From NCBI GenBank assembly GCA_964373775.1, contig CAYJWA010000003.1:1-29314 (forward strand): a DNA stretch of 29,314 nt, given 5' to 3'. Positions 1 through 6,208 of this stretch are shown in pieces. The DNA is from UBA10002 sp964373775 (GTDB lineage Bacteria; Patescibacteriota; Minisyncoccia; Phycocordibacterales; UBA10002). Numbering within the stretch: position 1 is the stretch's first letter; the number at the start of each line of letters is the position of its first letter. Made by a program: the position numbers and the translations under genes. The notes under the pieces were generated by a model. It was given only the letters and a program-made list of their open reading frames with translations. It had not been told where the DNA came from and did no database searches.

Positions 1-76
1 ATTTAAAATTAGGCACTTAAAATATCGCTAAAAACAAGGAGATTTTGGGGGGTGTAGATACTTACGCTTGTATGCA

Positions 77-105
77 TTGACATATTCATAGATCGATATT
101 ATTCT
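77..105 (+). promoter_or_regulatory. Sigma70-type promoter of the first gene
   Basis: TTGACA at 77-82 and TATTCT at 100-105 are separated by 17 nt. Transcription would start near 112, giving a ~30-nt leader that contains AAAGGA seven nt before the ATG at 142. Spacing and hexamers are seen directly; activity is inferred. Confidence 0.6.
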
Positions 106-141
106 ATTGCGGAACAGTACATTGCAACCAAAGGATCATAT

Positions 142-603
142 ATGAACTTGTACGATGTAAATCTTCCGCATGTAATTGATGTGGTTGAAACAGTGATGAA
201 CGGCGCATTGAAGATAGATGTAACCCGGACAGGCGGATATTTTTGTTTTGCCGGACATGATGGTATGCCGATTTTTATTCTGAAAGTCGGCGAGTTACCC
301 GATATTTCGAAGGCCGAGAAATATCTCTTGAACGCACAAGAAAAATGCCGGCGGCTAGCGACAACTGGTGGAACGCTTGCATCAGAAACCCGCGACATTT
401 CAGTTGGGAAATATGCCGGTGCAGTAGCAGGAACCTCTTATATCTATGCCTTTTCTGGTCTCCCTGAATTTTTAGATGAAGCCGCCATGCTTCTTGTCGC
501 GGCCTCCGATTTTGACATCGAACCCGATGATGTAGCATCATTGGCAAAGCAGAGCGGCAACACCTACTTCAATGATCTAAAAAAGCTTCTGGAAAAGAAT
601 TAA
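142..603 (+). CDS. Conserved-looking hypothetical protein, 153 aa
   Basis: The protein is 153 residues, mixed alpha/beta in appearance, with no signal peptide or membrane segment. I do not recognise the family. Visible features are a glycine-rich stretch near residue 92 (KYAGAVAGTSYIYAFSGLPE) and an acidic helix-rich C-terminus. The start at 142 is supported by AAAGGA seven nt upstream and by a promoter 37 nt upstream. It is a single-gene unit: an intrinsic terminator follows the stop within 26 nt, so it is transcriptionally separate from the ribosomal operon behind it. No function is proposed. Confidence 0.75.
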   Translation: MNLYDVNLPHVIDVVETVMNGALKIDVTRTGGYFCFAGHDGMPIFILKVGELPDISKAEKYLLNAQEKCRRLATTGGTLASETRDISVGKYAGAVAGTSYIYAFSGLPEFLDEAAMLLVAASDFDIEPDDVASLAKQSGNTYFNDLKKLLEKN

Positions 604-628
604 GAAGGTATCCCTTTTTCAATCCAAC

Positions 629-658
629 AGGACTCCAAGCGGAGTCCTTTACTTTTTT
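629..658 (+). terminator. Intrinsic terminator
   Basis: A perfect 8-bp stem AGGACTCC/GGAGTCCT with an AAGC loop (629-648) is followed by a T-rich tract. It closes the single-gene unit at 142-603. Confidence 0.85.
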
Positions 659-676
659 CCGCATCTTTGTTAGTGT
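648..676 (+). promoter_or_regulatory. Possible promoter of the rplC operon
   Basis: TTTACT (648-653) and TAGTGT (671-676) have a 17-nt spacer and overlap the T-tract of the preceding terminator. The hexamers resemble the TTGACT/TAGTAT pairs before rpsS and rpsN, which is the main reason for calling it. The leader (about 683-788) holds a hairpin at 692-722: CCCCGA/TCGGGG outside and CTCCG/CGGAG inside. Confidence 0.4.
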
Positions 677-788
677 TCTCTGCATTCTGTTCCCCGACGC
701 TCCGCCTAACGGAGGTTCGGGGCAAGCATGAGCGGATGTCACGGAAGAAGGAGAACCGCTAAGCCTAAGGCTTATGTTCACTCACTAT

Positions 789-1415
789 ATGAGTCACTTT
801 ATCCTCGGCACAAAAGTGAATATGACGCAGGTGTGGGACGAGAAAGGCAATGCTCGTCCTGTTACAGTTGTGTCCGTTTCTCCAAACATTGTGACGCAGG
901 TGAAAACAGTTGAAAAAGACGGCTACAGCGCGGTACAGGTTGGGTGGGGCGCGCGCAAGGCGAAAAATATCAGTAAGCCGCTCAAGGGACATCTGCGAGA
1001 ACTCGGCAATTTCAGGGGACTCAAAGAGTTTCGGCTGGAAGCACCGGCAACACAGACCGTCGGGGATAAAATTGGCGTGGAGGTTTTTAAGCCGGGTGAT
1101 GAAGTGGCGGTCTCAGGCATTTCAAAAGGCAAAGGATTTCAAGGTGTGGTGAAGCGGCACGGATTCCACGGCGGGAGCCGCACGCACGGGCAAAAACACA
1201 GCGAGCGCGAGCCGGGGGCGATTGGCGGCGGGGCGCGTGCGGGCGGCCGCGTCGCGAAAGGAATGCGGATGGCGGGGCGAATGGGCGGCGAGCGCGTAAC
1301 CGTGAAGAATCTCAAAGTGGTGCAGGTTGTGCCGGAGGAGAATCTGATTTTGATAGGAGGAGCAGTGCCCGGTCGCAGAGGGACTCTGCTTGAAATTCGA
1401 AGCACGAAATCCTAA
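789..1415 (+). CDS. rplC: 50S ribosomal protein L3 (uL3)
   Basis: This is a primary 23S rRNA-binding protein of the large subunit. From the second in-frame ATG (789) it is 208 aa, the usual bacterial length; an ATG at 774 would add five residues. The N-terminus has the FILGTKVNMTQ signature and the loop region around residues 114-175 carries GFQGVVKRHGF, GGSRTHGQKHS and the RMGG segment that reaches the peptidyl-transferase centre. It is the first gene of the ribosomal cluster; rpsJ, usually just upstream, is absent. No Shine-Dalgarno lies at the usual distance from 789. The last residues (RSTKS) are encoded by the left arm of an intergenic repeat and match the L29 tail. Confidence 0.97.
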   Translation: MSHFILGTKVNMTQVWDEKGNARPVTVVSVSPNIVTQVKTVEKDGYSAVQVGWGARKAKNISKPLKGHLRELGNFRGLKEFRLEAPATQTVGDKIGVEVFKPGDEVAVSGISKGKGFQGVVKRHGFHGGSRTHGQKHSEREPGAIGGGARAGGRVAKGMRMAGRMGGERVTVKNLKVVQVVPEENLILIGGAVPGRRGTLLEIRSTKS

Positions 1416-1515
1416 ATCCGAAACAAATTTAAAATCCCGAAATGTTTAGAATTTCAAAATTTAGAATTTAGATATTGTTTCGGATTTCGATATTCGAATT
1501 TCGGATTTTAGCAAA
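1400..1515 (+). repeat. Intergenic inverted repeat, family B, copy 1 (L3-L4 gap)
   Basis: ATCCGAAACA at 1416-1425 pairs with TGTTTCGGAT at 1476-1485, and pairing continues outward. The right half (1462-1496) is identical over 35 nt to 7879-7913, and 21 nt recur at 13769-13789. The element fills the whole gap and its left arm encodes the L3 C-terminus. Confidence 0.85.
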
Positions 1516-1518
1516 ATT

Positions 1519-2175
1519 ATGGAACACATTGTTTACAACCAGCAAGGAAAAGAAACAGGCAAGGTCGCGTTGCCCGAAGCCGTCTTTGGCGTGAAGTGGA
1601 ACGCCGACCTAGTGCACCAAGTAGCGACCTCAATGGCTTCTTCGGCGCGCGCCGGCACCGCACACACCAAGACCCGCGGCGAGGTGCGCGGTGGGGGCAA
1701 GAAACCGTGGCGGCAGAAAGGGACCGGTAGAGCGCGGCACGGCTCCATCCGCAGTCCTCTCTGGGTTGGCGGCGGCGTGGCGCATGGACCGCGAAGCGAC
1801 AAAAACTATGAGCGCAAGATAAACAAAAAGATGAAGCGCGCCGCACTTTTCTCCGTGCTCTCGGCGAAGTTGCGCGACGGCGAGATTTTGTTTTTGAATG
1901 GTCTCATGATTCCCGAGATTAAAACCAAGGACGCACGGGAGATACTCTCGAATCTCTCACGAATAAAAGGACTCGAATCCCTCGAAAGAAAGAAAAGGAA
2001 TGCCGCGTTGTTTCTTCTGCCGCGCAAAGAAACGGTCGTCGAAAAGAGCTTCCGAAACATCGGAAATGTGGCGCTGGGCGAGGCGAGGAACTTGAATACA
2101 TTGGATGCGCTTCGGTATAAGTATGTGGTGATAGTGTCGCCCGCAGAGTCGATCAAGATGTTAGTCCGAGATTAA
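1519..2175 (+). CDS. rplD: 50S ribosomal protein L4 (uL4)
   Basis: This large-subunit protein has an extended loop that lines the peptide exit tunnel. At 218 aa it is slightly longer than E. coli L4 (201). The diagnostic loop is seen at residues ~52-93: TRGEVRGGGKKPWRQKGTGR followed by ARHGSIRSPLWVGGGVAHGP. The C-terminal half ends in the usual ALRYKYVVIVSPAES-type strand. No Shine-Dalgarno precedes the ATG; the start abuts the right arm of a family-B repeat. Confidence 0.97.
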   Translation: MEHIVYNQQGKETGKVALPEAVFGVKWNADLVHQVATSMASSARAGTAHTKTRGEVRGGGKKPWRQKGTGRARHGSIRSPLWVGGGVAHGPRSDKNYERKINKKMKRAALFSVLSAKLRDGEILFLNGLMIPEIKTKDAREILSNLSRIKGLESLERKKRNAALFLLPRKETVVEKSFRNIGNVALGEARNLNTLDALRYKYVVIVSPAESIKMLVRD

Positions 2176-2284
2176 TATCGAATACCAAATCTCGAATATT
2201 AAAAATGAAGAAACTTTCAATATTGAATATTCAAAAATTAGATATTTTTCGAAATTAGATATTCAAAATTCGATATTTATACCA
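2176..2284 (+). repeat. Intergenic inverted repeat, family A, copy 1 (L4-L23 gap)
   Basis: AT-rich self-complementary element built from TCGAATAT/ATATTCGA words. Positions 2191-2270 align without gaps to 11741-11820 with 8 differences in 80 nt. It fills the gap from stop to start. Confidence 0.85.
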
Positions 2285-2286
2285 GT

Positions 2287-2688
2287 ATGAGCTTTCTCAA
2301 CCTACGAAAAAAGAAAACAGAAGAGCCGACCGTCGCGGTTGCGGCAGTGCCGGCGAAGAAAATCGCGGTGCATGAAGAGACGGATCCGTCTGTGTTTCCT
2401 GTTGCAGCGGGAACGGAGGAAACAGCCGTGTTGCTCCGTCCGCGGGTAACTGAAAAGGCGACTGCGCTTGCTTCTCGGGGCGTCTATGCGTTTGAAGTAA
2501 CGAAGAGAGCGACCGAAAGAGAGGTTACGGCAGCGATTCGTGCGCTCTACAAAGTGTCTGCGGTCAAGGTCGCGTTTGTTCCGATTCGCCGCAAGTTCAT
2601 TATCGTCAAGGGCAAGAAAGGCAGGACAAAGGGAGGCAAGAAAGCGTATGTGTATTTGAAGAAGGGGGATAAAATCGAGATTATGTAA
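2287..2688 (+). CDS. rplW: 50S ribosomal protein L23 (uL23) with N-terminal extension
   Basis: L23 binds 23S rRNA at the tunnel exit and docks trigger factor and SRP. At 133 aa it is longer than the usual ~95-100. The canonical domain starts near residue 49 (LLRPRVTEKAT) and runs through VYAFEVTKRATEREV, KVAFVPIRRKFIIV and KKAYVYLKKGDKIEIM. The first ~45 residues are an Ala/Val/Lys/Glu-rich tail without homology I can name. There is no Shine-Dalgarno. Confidence 0.95.
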   Translation: MSFLNLRKKKTEEPTVAVAAVPAKKIAVHEETDPSVFPVAAGTEETAVLLRPRVTEKATALASRGVYAFEVTKRATEREVTAAIRALYKVSAVKVAFVPIRRKFIIVKGKKGRTKGGKKAYVYLKKGDKIEIM

Positions 2689-2689
2689 C

Positions 2690-2778
2690 GCGACACCAAT
2701 CCACTAATAAGAAACGAATTACACGAATACAGAATCTTCATTAGTGTCATTCGTTCCCATTTGTAATTAGTGTCGAGT
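2690..2778 (+). repeat. Intergenic inverted repeat, family C, copy 1 (L23-L2 gap)
   Basis: CGACACCAAT at 2691-2700 faces ATTAGTGTCG near the other end (9 of 10 paired). Inside are TACGAAT/ATTCG words. The same arrangement, including the right-end word TTGTAATTAGTGTCGAG, recurs at 9018-9128 before rplE. Confidence 0.8.
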
Positions 2779-2784
2779 CTACTC

Positions 2785-3639
2785 ATGAAAACATACAAAC
2801 CAACAACCAAATCCCGCCGCTCCATGACCGGCATTGATTATCCGCGATTGCTCACGGGAGATAAACCCCTGAAGGCGCTCGTTTCCGGCGGGCAGCGCGC
2901 GGTGGGCCGCAACAATTATGGGCGGCTCACGGTGCGGCACAAAGGCGGCGGCGTGAAGCGCCGATTCCGCGCCGTGGATTTTACCTATGACAAGCGCGAT
3001 ATTCCGGCGCGCATCGCGAGCATTGAATATGACCCGAACCGCAGCGGTTTCATTGGCCTTGCGGTCTATGCTGACGGGGAGAAGCGGTATGTGCTTTTAC
3101 CGCAGGGAGTGAATGTTGGCGATTCGTTCGTGGTGTCTCTCAAAGCGGAAGTGAAGACAGGAAACCGATTGCCGCTTGCGCGAATTCCTATTGATACACC
3201 GGTGTACAATGTTTCCCTCCGGCAAAACGGTCCCGCAGCGCTCGCGCGTTCTGCCGGAAATACGGCAAAGGTGAAGGCGCAGGAGGGAGGATTTACTTCT
3301 CTTGAGCTTCCTTCCACGGAAATCCGTAAGGTCATAGACACCGCGTGGGCGAGCATCGGCGCGGTCTCAAACGAAGAGAATCATCTGGTGGTAATTGGTA
3401 AGGCCGGCCGCTCTCGCTGGTTCGGTATCCGCCCGACCGTGCGCGGCTCCGCACAGAACCCCGTTGACCACCCGTACGGCGGCGGCGAAGGCAGGCAGGG
3501 CAGAGGGTTGCGCAGGGCAAAGACCCGCTGGGGCAAGCCGTCGGGCAAAGGGCAGAAAACGCGAACTCCGAAGAAGTACTCAAACATTTTTATTTTACAA
3601 CGCCGCAAGGTGGGGAAAAACCGTCGAACCTCGTCATAG
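2785..3639 (+). CDS. rplB: 50S ribosomal protein L2 (uL2)
   Basis: L2 is needed for subunit joining and peptidyl-transferase activity. It is 284 aa from the ATG at 2785 (a GTG at 2770 would add five residues lying in the repeat). It shows NNYGRLTVRHKGGGVKRRFR (residues ~48-67), the middle domain with IEYDPNRSGFIGLAVYADGE, and the conserved loop AQNPVDHPYGGGEGR. The C-terminus is unusual: after RTPKKYSNIFILQRRKVG it adds KNRRTSS. Two more stretches resembling this C-terminus follow downstream (about 3683 and 4037). It is the last gene before the operon is interrupted. Confidence 0.97.
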   Translation: MKTYKPTTKSRRSMTGIDYPRLLTGDKPLKALVSGGQRAVGRNNYGRLTVRHKGGGVKRRFRAVDFTYDKRDIPARIASIEYDPNRSGFIGLAVYADGEKRYVLLPQGVNVGDSFVVSLKAEVKTGNRLPLARIPIDTPVYNVSLRQNGPAALARSAGNTAKVKAQEGGFTSLELPSTEIRKVIDTAWASIGAVSNEENHLVVIGKAGRSRWFGIRPTVRGSAQNPVDHPYGGGEGRQGRGLRRAKTRWGKPSGKGQKTRTPKKYSNIFILQRRKVGKNRRTSS

Positions 3640-3773
3640 AAGCCGCAGTCCCGCACTATGACTTTGCATTAGTGCTGTGGTCCGCACGCCGAAGAAATAC
3701 TCAAATGTGTTGATTGTGATGCAAAAAAGCCGGCAGCAAACAAGTTTCAAGCTCGTCAGTTTGGAATTCATAT

Positions 3774-3811
3774 CACAAAAAAGTCCCAGCCGCAGCTGGG
3801 ACTTTTTTGTG
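3774..3811. terminator. Bidirectional intrinsic terminator
   Basis: A perfect 17-bp inverted repeat (arms 3774-3790 and 3795-3811) has a CGCA loop. The outer stem is an A-run on one side and a T-run on the other, so it works in both directions. It can end the rplB-side transcript on the plus strand and the RNA locus on the minus strand. Confidence 0.9.
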
Positions 3812-3882
3812 TGGACCGAGGTGGAGTCGAACCCCAAGAGCCAGATGACGAGCCGGCTCCCGAAACCCTTCGGACTCGGCCC
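3812..3882 (-). tRNA. tRNA-like element 1, 8-nt anticodon loop
   Basis: Read on the minus strand, 71 nt fold as a degenerate cloverleaf: acceptor GGGCCGA/TCGGTCC with A73, a D-arm-like hairpin CCGA/TCGG, an anticodon-like stem GCCGG/CTGGC closing the 8-nt loop CTCGTCAT, and a canonical T-loop TTCGACT. Defects are two mismatches in the T-stem, G instead of T at position 8, a short D-loop and an 8-nt rather than 7-nt anticodon loop. Anticodon identity is unclear; GTC (Asp-like) is possible. It could be a decayed tRNA or part of a longer structured RNA. The 5' anticodon strand plus loop (3857-3845) is complementary to the 5' end of the upstream RNA. Confidence 0.35.
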
Positions 3883-3912
3883 TCATGTCCGCGAAGGGAA
3901 GCATAGCATCCT

Positions 3913-3945
3913 AAAAACAAAGAGCCCCCTTGCGGGGACTCTTTG
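3913..3945 (-). terminator. Terminator of the short RNA (minus strand)
   Basis: The stem CAAAGAG/CTCTTTG plus CCCC/GGGG, with one mismatch and a four-base loop read as GCAA on the minus strand, lies at 3918-3945. A T-tract follows on the minus strand (3917-3913). It would end a ~71-nt RNA and could attenuate read-through into tRNA-like element 1. Confidence 0.75.
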
Positions 3946-3983
3946 GGAAGTCGAACGATTCCGTTCATCGCCGGCTCGTCATT
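3913..3983 (-). ncRNA. Short RNA 1, 5' end antisense to tRNA-like element 1
   Basis: The promoter at 4017-3990 predicts a start at ~3983, so the RNA opens with AATGACGAGCCGGC. Its bases 3982-3970 are perfectly complementary (13 bp) to 3857-3845, the 5' anticodon-stem strand and loop of tRNA-like element 1. A small hairpin GAACG/CGTTC (3966-3953) and a GCAA-looped terminator follow. The alternative is one ~170-nt RNA (3983-3812) closed by the same 13-bp helix, if the first terminator is leaky. No known RNA family is recognised: no RNase P, SRP or tmRNA tag signature is seen. Confidence 0.55.
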
Positions 3984-3989
3984 ACAAAA

Positions 3990-4017
3990 AGTATATCATC
4001 CTGCTTTTCACTGTCAA
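3990..4017 (-). promoter_or_regulatory. Strong promoter of short RNA 1
   Basis: On the minus strand TTGACA (4017-4012), a 16-nt spacer and TATACT (3995-3990) form a near-consensus promoter. The predicted start is the first base pair of the 13-bp antisense segment. Confidence 0.75.
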
Positions 4018-4102
4018 GCAGACCTGGGCGAGTTCAACAAAGAAATGCAATGTTTTCATTGTGTCGCGAAGGAAAGTTGGATTCGAGCGAATGGCCAGCT
4101 AG

Positions 4103-4260
4103 GCGGCATACAATAGTCAGTAGTCAGACTAACTCAGTCTATTCTGACTGTTGCATTAGTGGTTGCGTAAAGGGGAGTTAAAAAGAACCACCTCAATAAA
4201 ATAAAAGACCCCTCACCATGAATGGAGGGGCAAAGGGGAATGTCCGGCAAAGTATTTCTA
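4103..4260. other. Non-coding stretch with minus-strand terminator
   Basis: Contains repeats of CAGTCAGA/TCTGACTG type words (about 4115-4152) and a minus-strand terminator, described separately. No gene is seen. Confidence 0.5.
4200..4234 (-). terminator. Terminator of the minus-strand gene
   Basis: CCCCTC and GAGGGG pair around a 10-nt loop; on the minus strand TCTTTTATTTTATT follows. It lies 27 nt beyond the stop of the 211-aa minus-strand gene. Confidence 0.7.
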
Positions 4261-4896
4261 CTATGCTGAGATGTTTCTTTGGAGAAACTCTCCCGTAACA
4301 GCAACAAGACTTTGCCATCCGAATTTGCAGAAAGTGGGATTCTTCTGAAATATTTCGACTTTTGAAACTACATTCCAGTGGTGCAATTCCCAATAGCTAC
4401 GGTCGCTATTCGGTACAAGGGAGGGGAAACTTAAATCTCCCCATCTGCTCTTTACTACCAACCCGGGGAAGTCGATGCTGACTATGCGTTTCTCTGCGGC
4501 AAGCAGAGCCATGAAGTCTGGCCACTTTTCTTGTCTTTCTTCAAGAAACGCAGCGTGCTGGTAACCCATGAGGTGGCTCCGGTGCGGCGCCAGTCTTCGT
4601 TGGTATTCGGCACCGCTAATCATCTTCTTTTTATCATTGGCAGGAAAGATCGTCCCAAGTACTAATTTCACTGCTCCAATCGGCGAAGTGTCGCGTGCGA
4701 TGGAGGTAATCCAATGAATACGTCTCTCACCCATTGGAGGGGGCGCGCTCCCGAAAATCAAGTAAAATTCCTTCTGATATTCTTCAAGCGTTGGCCGTGG
4801 GAGGGCAGGGAGCGAAAGTGTAAGTTTTCCTGAATCTTGTAAGAAACTGGCGGTCGGCCACCGCGAGTTATGTTCCTGGTCTGGATTAACAATCAT
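4261..4896 (-). CDS. Hypothetical protein, 211 aa, antiparallel in the ribosomal operon
   Basis: I do not recognise this 211-aa protein. It appears soluble, with many Trp, Pro and basic residues (PALPRPTLEEYQKEFYLI near the N-terminus; SYWELHHWNVVSKVEIFQKN near the C-terminus). The start is supported by AAGGAG six nt before the ATG, one of few clear Shine-Dalgarno sites here, and by ATGA overlap with a 27-codon ORF upstream. A terminator follows. It sits between rplB and rpsS and opposes their transcription, an unusual position that suggests acquisition together with the RNA locus beside it. Confidence 0.7.
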   Translation of the reverse strand: MIVNPDQEHNSRWPTASFLQDSGKLTLSLPALPRPTLEEYQKEFYLIFGSAPPPMGERRIHWITSIARDTSPIGAVKLVLGTIFPANDKKKMISGAEYQRRLAPHRSHLMGYQHAAFLEERQEKWPDFMALLAAEKRIVSIDFPGLVVKSRWGDLSFPSLVPNSDRSYWELHHWNVVSKVEIFQKNPTFCKFGWQSLVAVTGEFLQRNISA

Positions 4897-4976
4897 AAAT
4901 TCTCCTTTCTTGGCGATTTTGATGACTCGTGCGTGTGAGGTGCTTGATTACCTTTTGATTTTGCTTGTTTGGCCAT
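4893..4976 (-). CDS. Possible 27-aa leader peptide coupled to the next gene
   Basis: On the minus strand an ORF starts MAKQAKSKGNQAPHTHESSK, ends SPRKENL, and its TGA overlaps the next ATG (ATGA). GGAG lies about 10 nt before its ATG. The peptide is Lys/Ser-rich and low in hydrophobic residues. It may be a real small protein or a translation-coupling leader that sets expression of the 211-aa gene. Confidence 0.4.
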   Translation of the reverse strand: MAKQAKSKGNQAPHTHESSKSPRKENL

Positions 4977-5084
4977 ACACTCACTCCGACGCAATGCGGG
5001 TGAATTATGAAGGCAATTCTTTTAAAGTGCTTCAAATACCAGTTAATTTATAGCATATCCTGAGAGAAGTGGGAAACGAAAGAT

Positions 5085-5114
5085 TTGACTTTTCGCTCTC
5101 TTGTCTGTTAGTAT
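5085..5114 (+). promoter_or_regulatory. Promoter restarting the operon at rpsS
   Basis: TTGACT (5085-5090), an 18-nt spacer and TAGTAT (5109-5114). The same hexamer pair precedes rpsN at 10178-10206. Transcription would give a ~200-nt leader ahead of rpsS. Confidence 0.6.
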
Positions 5115-5228
5115 TGCCTCCACACCGCAGATAGTGCAGATGATACGCAGATAGACGCGGATATGAAAGTCGGCGTCTTCTGTTTTATAAGCGTGTATTG
5201 GCGGTAGTCGAAGTAACTTATGCTGCAG

Positions 5229-5320
5229 ACCCCGGTTAAATACGGCGCAGAGCGCCTGGCGCCAAAGGCGCATTTAACGGGGTGGCGATTTTTATACTTC
5301 GCTTCGCTTTGTTAAAAATC
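5229..5320 (+). promoter_or_regulatory. Structured leader of rpsS (two hairpins)
   Basis: Hairpin 1 (5229-5283): ACCCCG/CGGGGT, TTAAAT/ATTTAA and GCGC/GCGC, then GATTTTTA. Hairpin 2 (5287-5320): perfect 8-bp GATTTTTA/TAAAAATC around an 18-nt loop, ending four nt before the rpsS ATG. The stretch 4977-5228 has the promoter and a few ACGCAGAT-type words but no gene. Hairpin 1 plus the T-tract could act as a terminator/attenuator, and hairpin 2 could mask the start; regulation is inferred. Confidence 0.5.
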
Positions 5321-5324
5321 AGCC

Positions 5325-5672
5325 ATGACCCGTTCGCTCAAAAAAGGACCATATGTTGACCCGCGCGTTTTGAAAAAAATCGCGGGGAAAAGGCCGGAAA
5401 GCGCCGCGCCTATTAAGACATGGTCGCGCGCCTGCACCATCTCCCCCGAGATGGTCGGGTTCAAGTTTCTGGTGCACAACGGCAAGGACTTCCCGGAAGT
5501 CCTCGTCTCGGAAGAGATGGTCGGACACCGCCTCGGCGAGTTTTCTCTGACGCGCAAGTTCATCCGGCATGGAGGCAAGATGCAGAAAGAGCAGGAAGCG
5601 AAAGCAAAAGAAGCGGAGATTGCGGCGGCGCAAGCAGCGAAGACAGCAGCAGATTCGACTACTAAGAAGTAG
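5325..5672 (+). CDS. rpsS: 30S ribosomal protein S19 (uS19)
   Basis: S19 sits in the 30S head. The core (residues 1-~88) has MTRSLKKGPYVDPRVLKKI, IKTWSRACTISPEMVG, FKFLVHNGKDFPEVLVSEEM and GHRLGEFSLTRKFIRHG. At 115 aa it carries a ~27-residue Ala/Lys/Glu-rich C-terminal tail beyond the usual ~92. It has no Shine-Dalgarno; the ATG lies directly after a hairpin. It is the first gene after the operon insert. Confidence 0.96.
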   Translation: MTRSLKKGPYVDPRVLKKIAGKRPESAAPIKTWSRACTISPEMVGFKFLVHNGKDFPEVLVSEEMVGHRLGEFSLTRKFIRHGGKMQKEQEAKAKEAEIAAAQAAKTAADSTTKK

Positions 5673-5677
5673 CCGAA

Positions 5678-5744
5678 GAATTATGAAGTAAGAAGTATGA
5701 AGCAAGAATCTTAATTCATAATTCAATATTCATAAATCATTATT
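5678..5744 (+). repeat. Intergenic inverted repeat (S19-L22 gap)
   Basis: GAATTATGAA (5678-5687) pairs with TTCATAATTC (5715-5724); further TATGAAG and ATTCATAA words are spread through the gap. Confidence 0.75.
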
Positions 5745-5745
5745 C

Positions 5746-6072
5746 ATGCGCGCAGTGCTTAACAACTATCGCCAATCCCCGCGCAAGATGCGTCTCGTTG
5801 CCGATATAATAAAGGGGAAGACCGTGCAAGAGGCGCAAACGCTTCTCTCCCTTATGCCGAAAGCCTCTACTCGCCCGCTTCTGAAACTTTTGGAGAGCGC
5901 GGTTGCAAATGCAAAAGAGAATCAGAAAGCAACGGAGACCCGTGGCTTGCGGATTACGGATATGCGCGTTGATTGTGGCAAGGTGTTGAAACGCTCCATG
6001 CCGCGCGCGCGTGGGTCTGCGTACCAGATACGGAAACGGACAAGTAAAGTCACTCTTGTCCTTTCAGAATAA
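5746..6072 (+). CDS. rplV: 50S ribosomal protein L22 (uL22)
   Basis: This large-subunit protein has a beta-hairpin that lines the exit tunnel. At 108 aa it has the typical length. It shows NNYRQSPRKMRLVADIIKGK at the N-terminus, LLKLLESAVANAKEN in the middle and the MPRARGSAYQIRKRTSKV tunnel loop near the end. The ATG overlaps the right edge of the preceding repeat and no Shine-Dalgarno is visible. Confidence 0.96.
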   Translation: MRAVLNNYRQSPRKMRLVADIIKGKTVQEAQTLLSLMPKASTRPLLKLLESAVANAKENQKATETRGLRITDMRVDCGKVLKRSMPRARGSAYQIRKRTSKVTLVLSE

Positions 6073-6205
6073 GAGAAATCACAAATCACAAATTCCAAAT
6101 CCCAGACAAATTCAAATTACCAAAATTCAAAAAAGAAGTAATTGTTTAGAAATTGGAGTTCAGATATTGTTTGTAATTTGGTGCTTGTAATTTGGAATTT
6201 TAAAA
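6073..6205 (+). repeat. Intergenic inverted repeat (L22-S3 gap), family B-like
   Basis: AAATTCCAAAT (6090-6100) pairs perfectly with ATTTGGAATTT (6190-6200). Left-arm words such as AGACAAATTCAAAT also occur in family-B copies at 7850-7862. Confidence 0.75.
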
Positions 6206-6208
6206 AAT

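Larger units (their letters stand above)
3683..4102 (+). pseudogene. Two relics of an rplB 3' end flanking an RNA locus
   Basis: In one forward frame, positions ~3683-3727 read RTPKKYSNVLIVMQ and ~4034-4102 read TKKCNVFIVSRRKVGFERMAS followed by a stop. The true L2 end is RTPKKYSNIFILQRRKVGKNRRTSS. The first relic shares RTPKKYSN and the second shares KK, N, FI, RRKVG and the R..S-stop ending. Codons differ mostly at silent positions (AAG/AAA, AAC/AAT, CGCCGCAAG versus CGAAGGAAA), so they look like ends of related but diverged rplB genes rather than recent copies. No complete gene is present. Displacement by insertion is my inference. Confidence 0.5.

Noticed and set aside
3812..3983. tmRNA (ssrA) on the minus strand, suggested by TTCGAC words and a GGTTCGACTCC end
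   Set aside because: The locus is only ~170 nt, has no GG..TTCGACG 5' tRNA-like half pairing with the 3' end, and no tag frame ending in Ala-Ala-stop.
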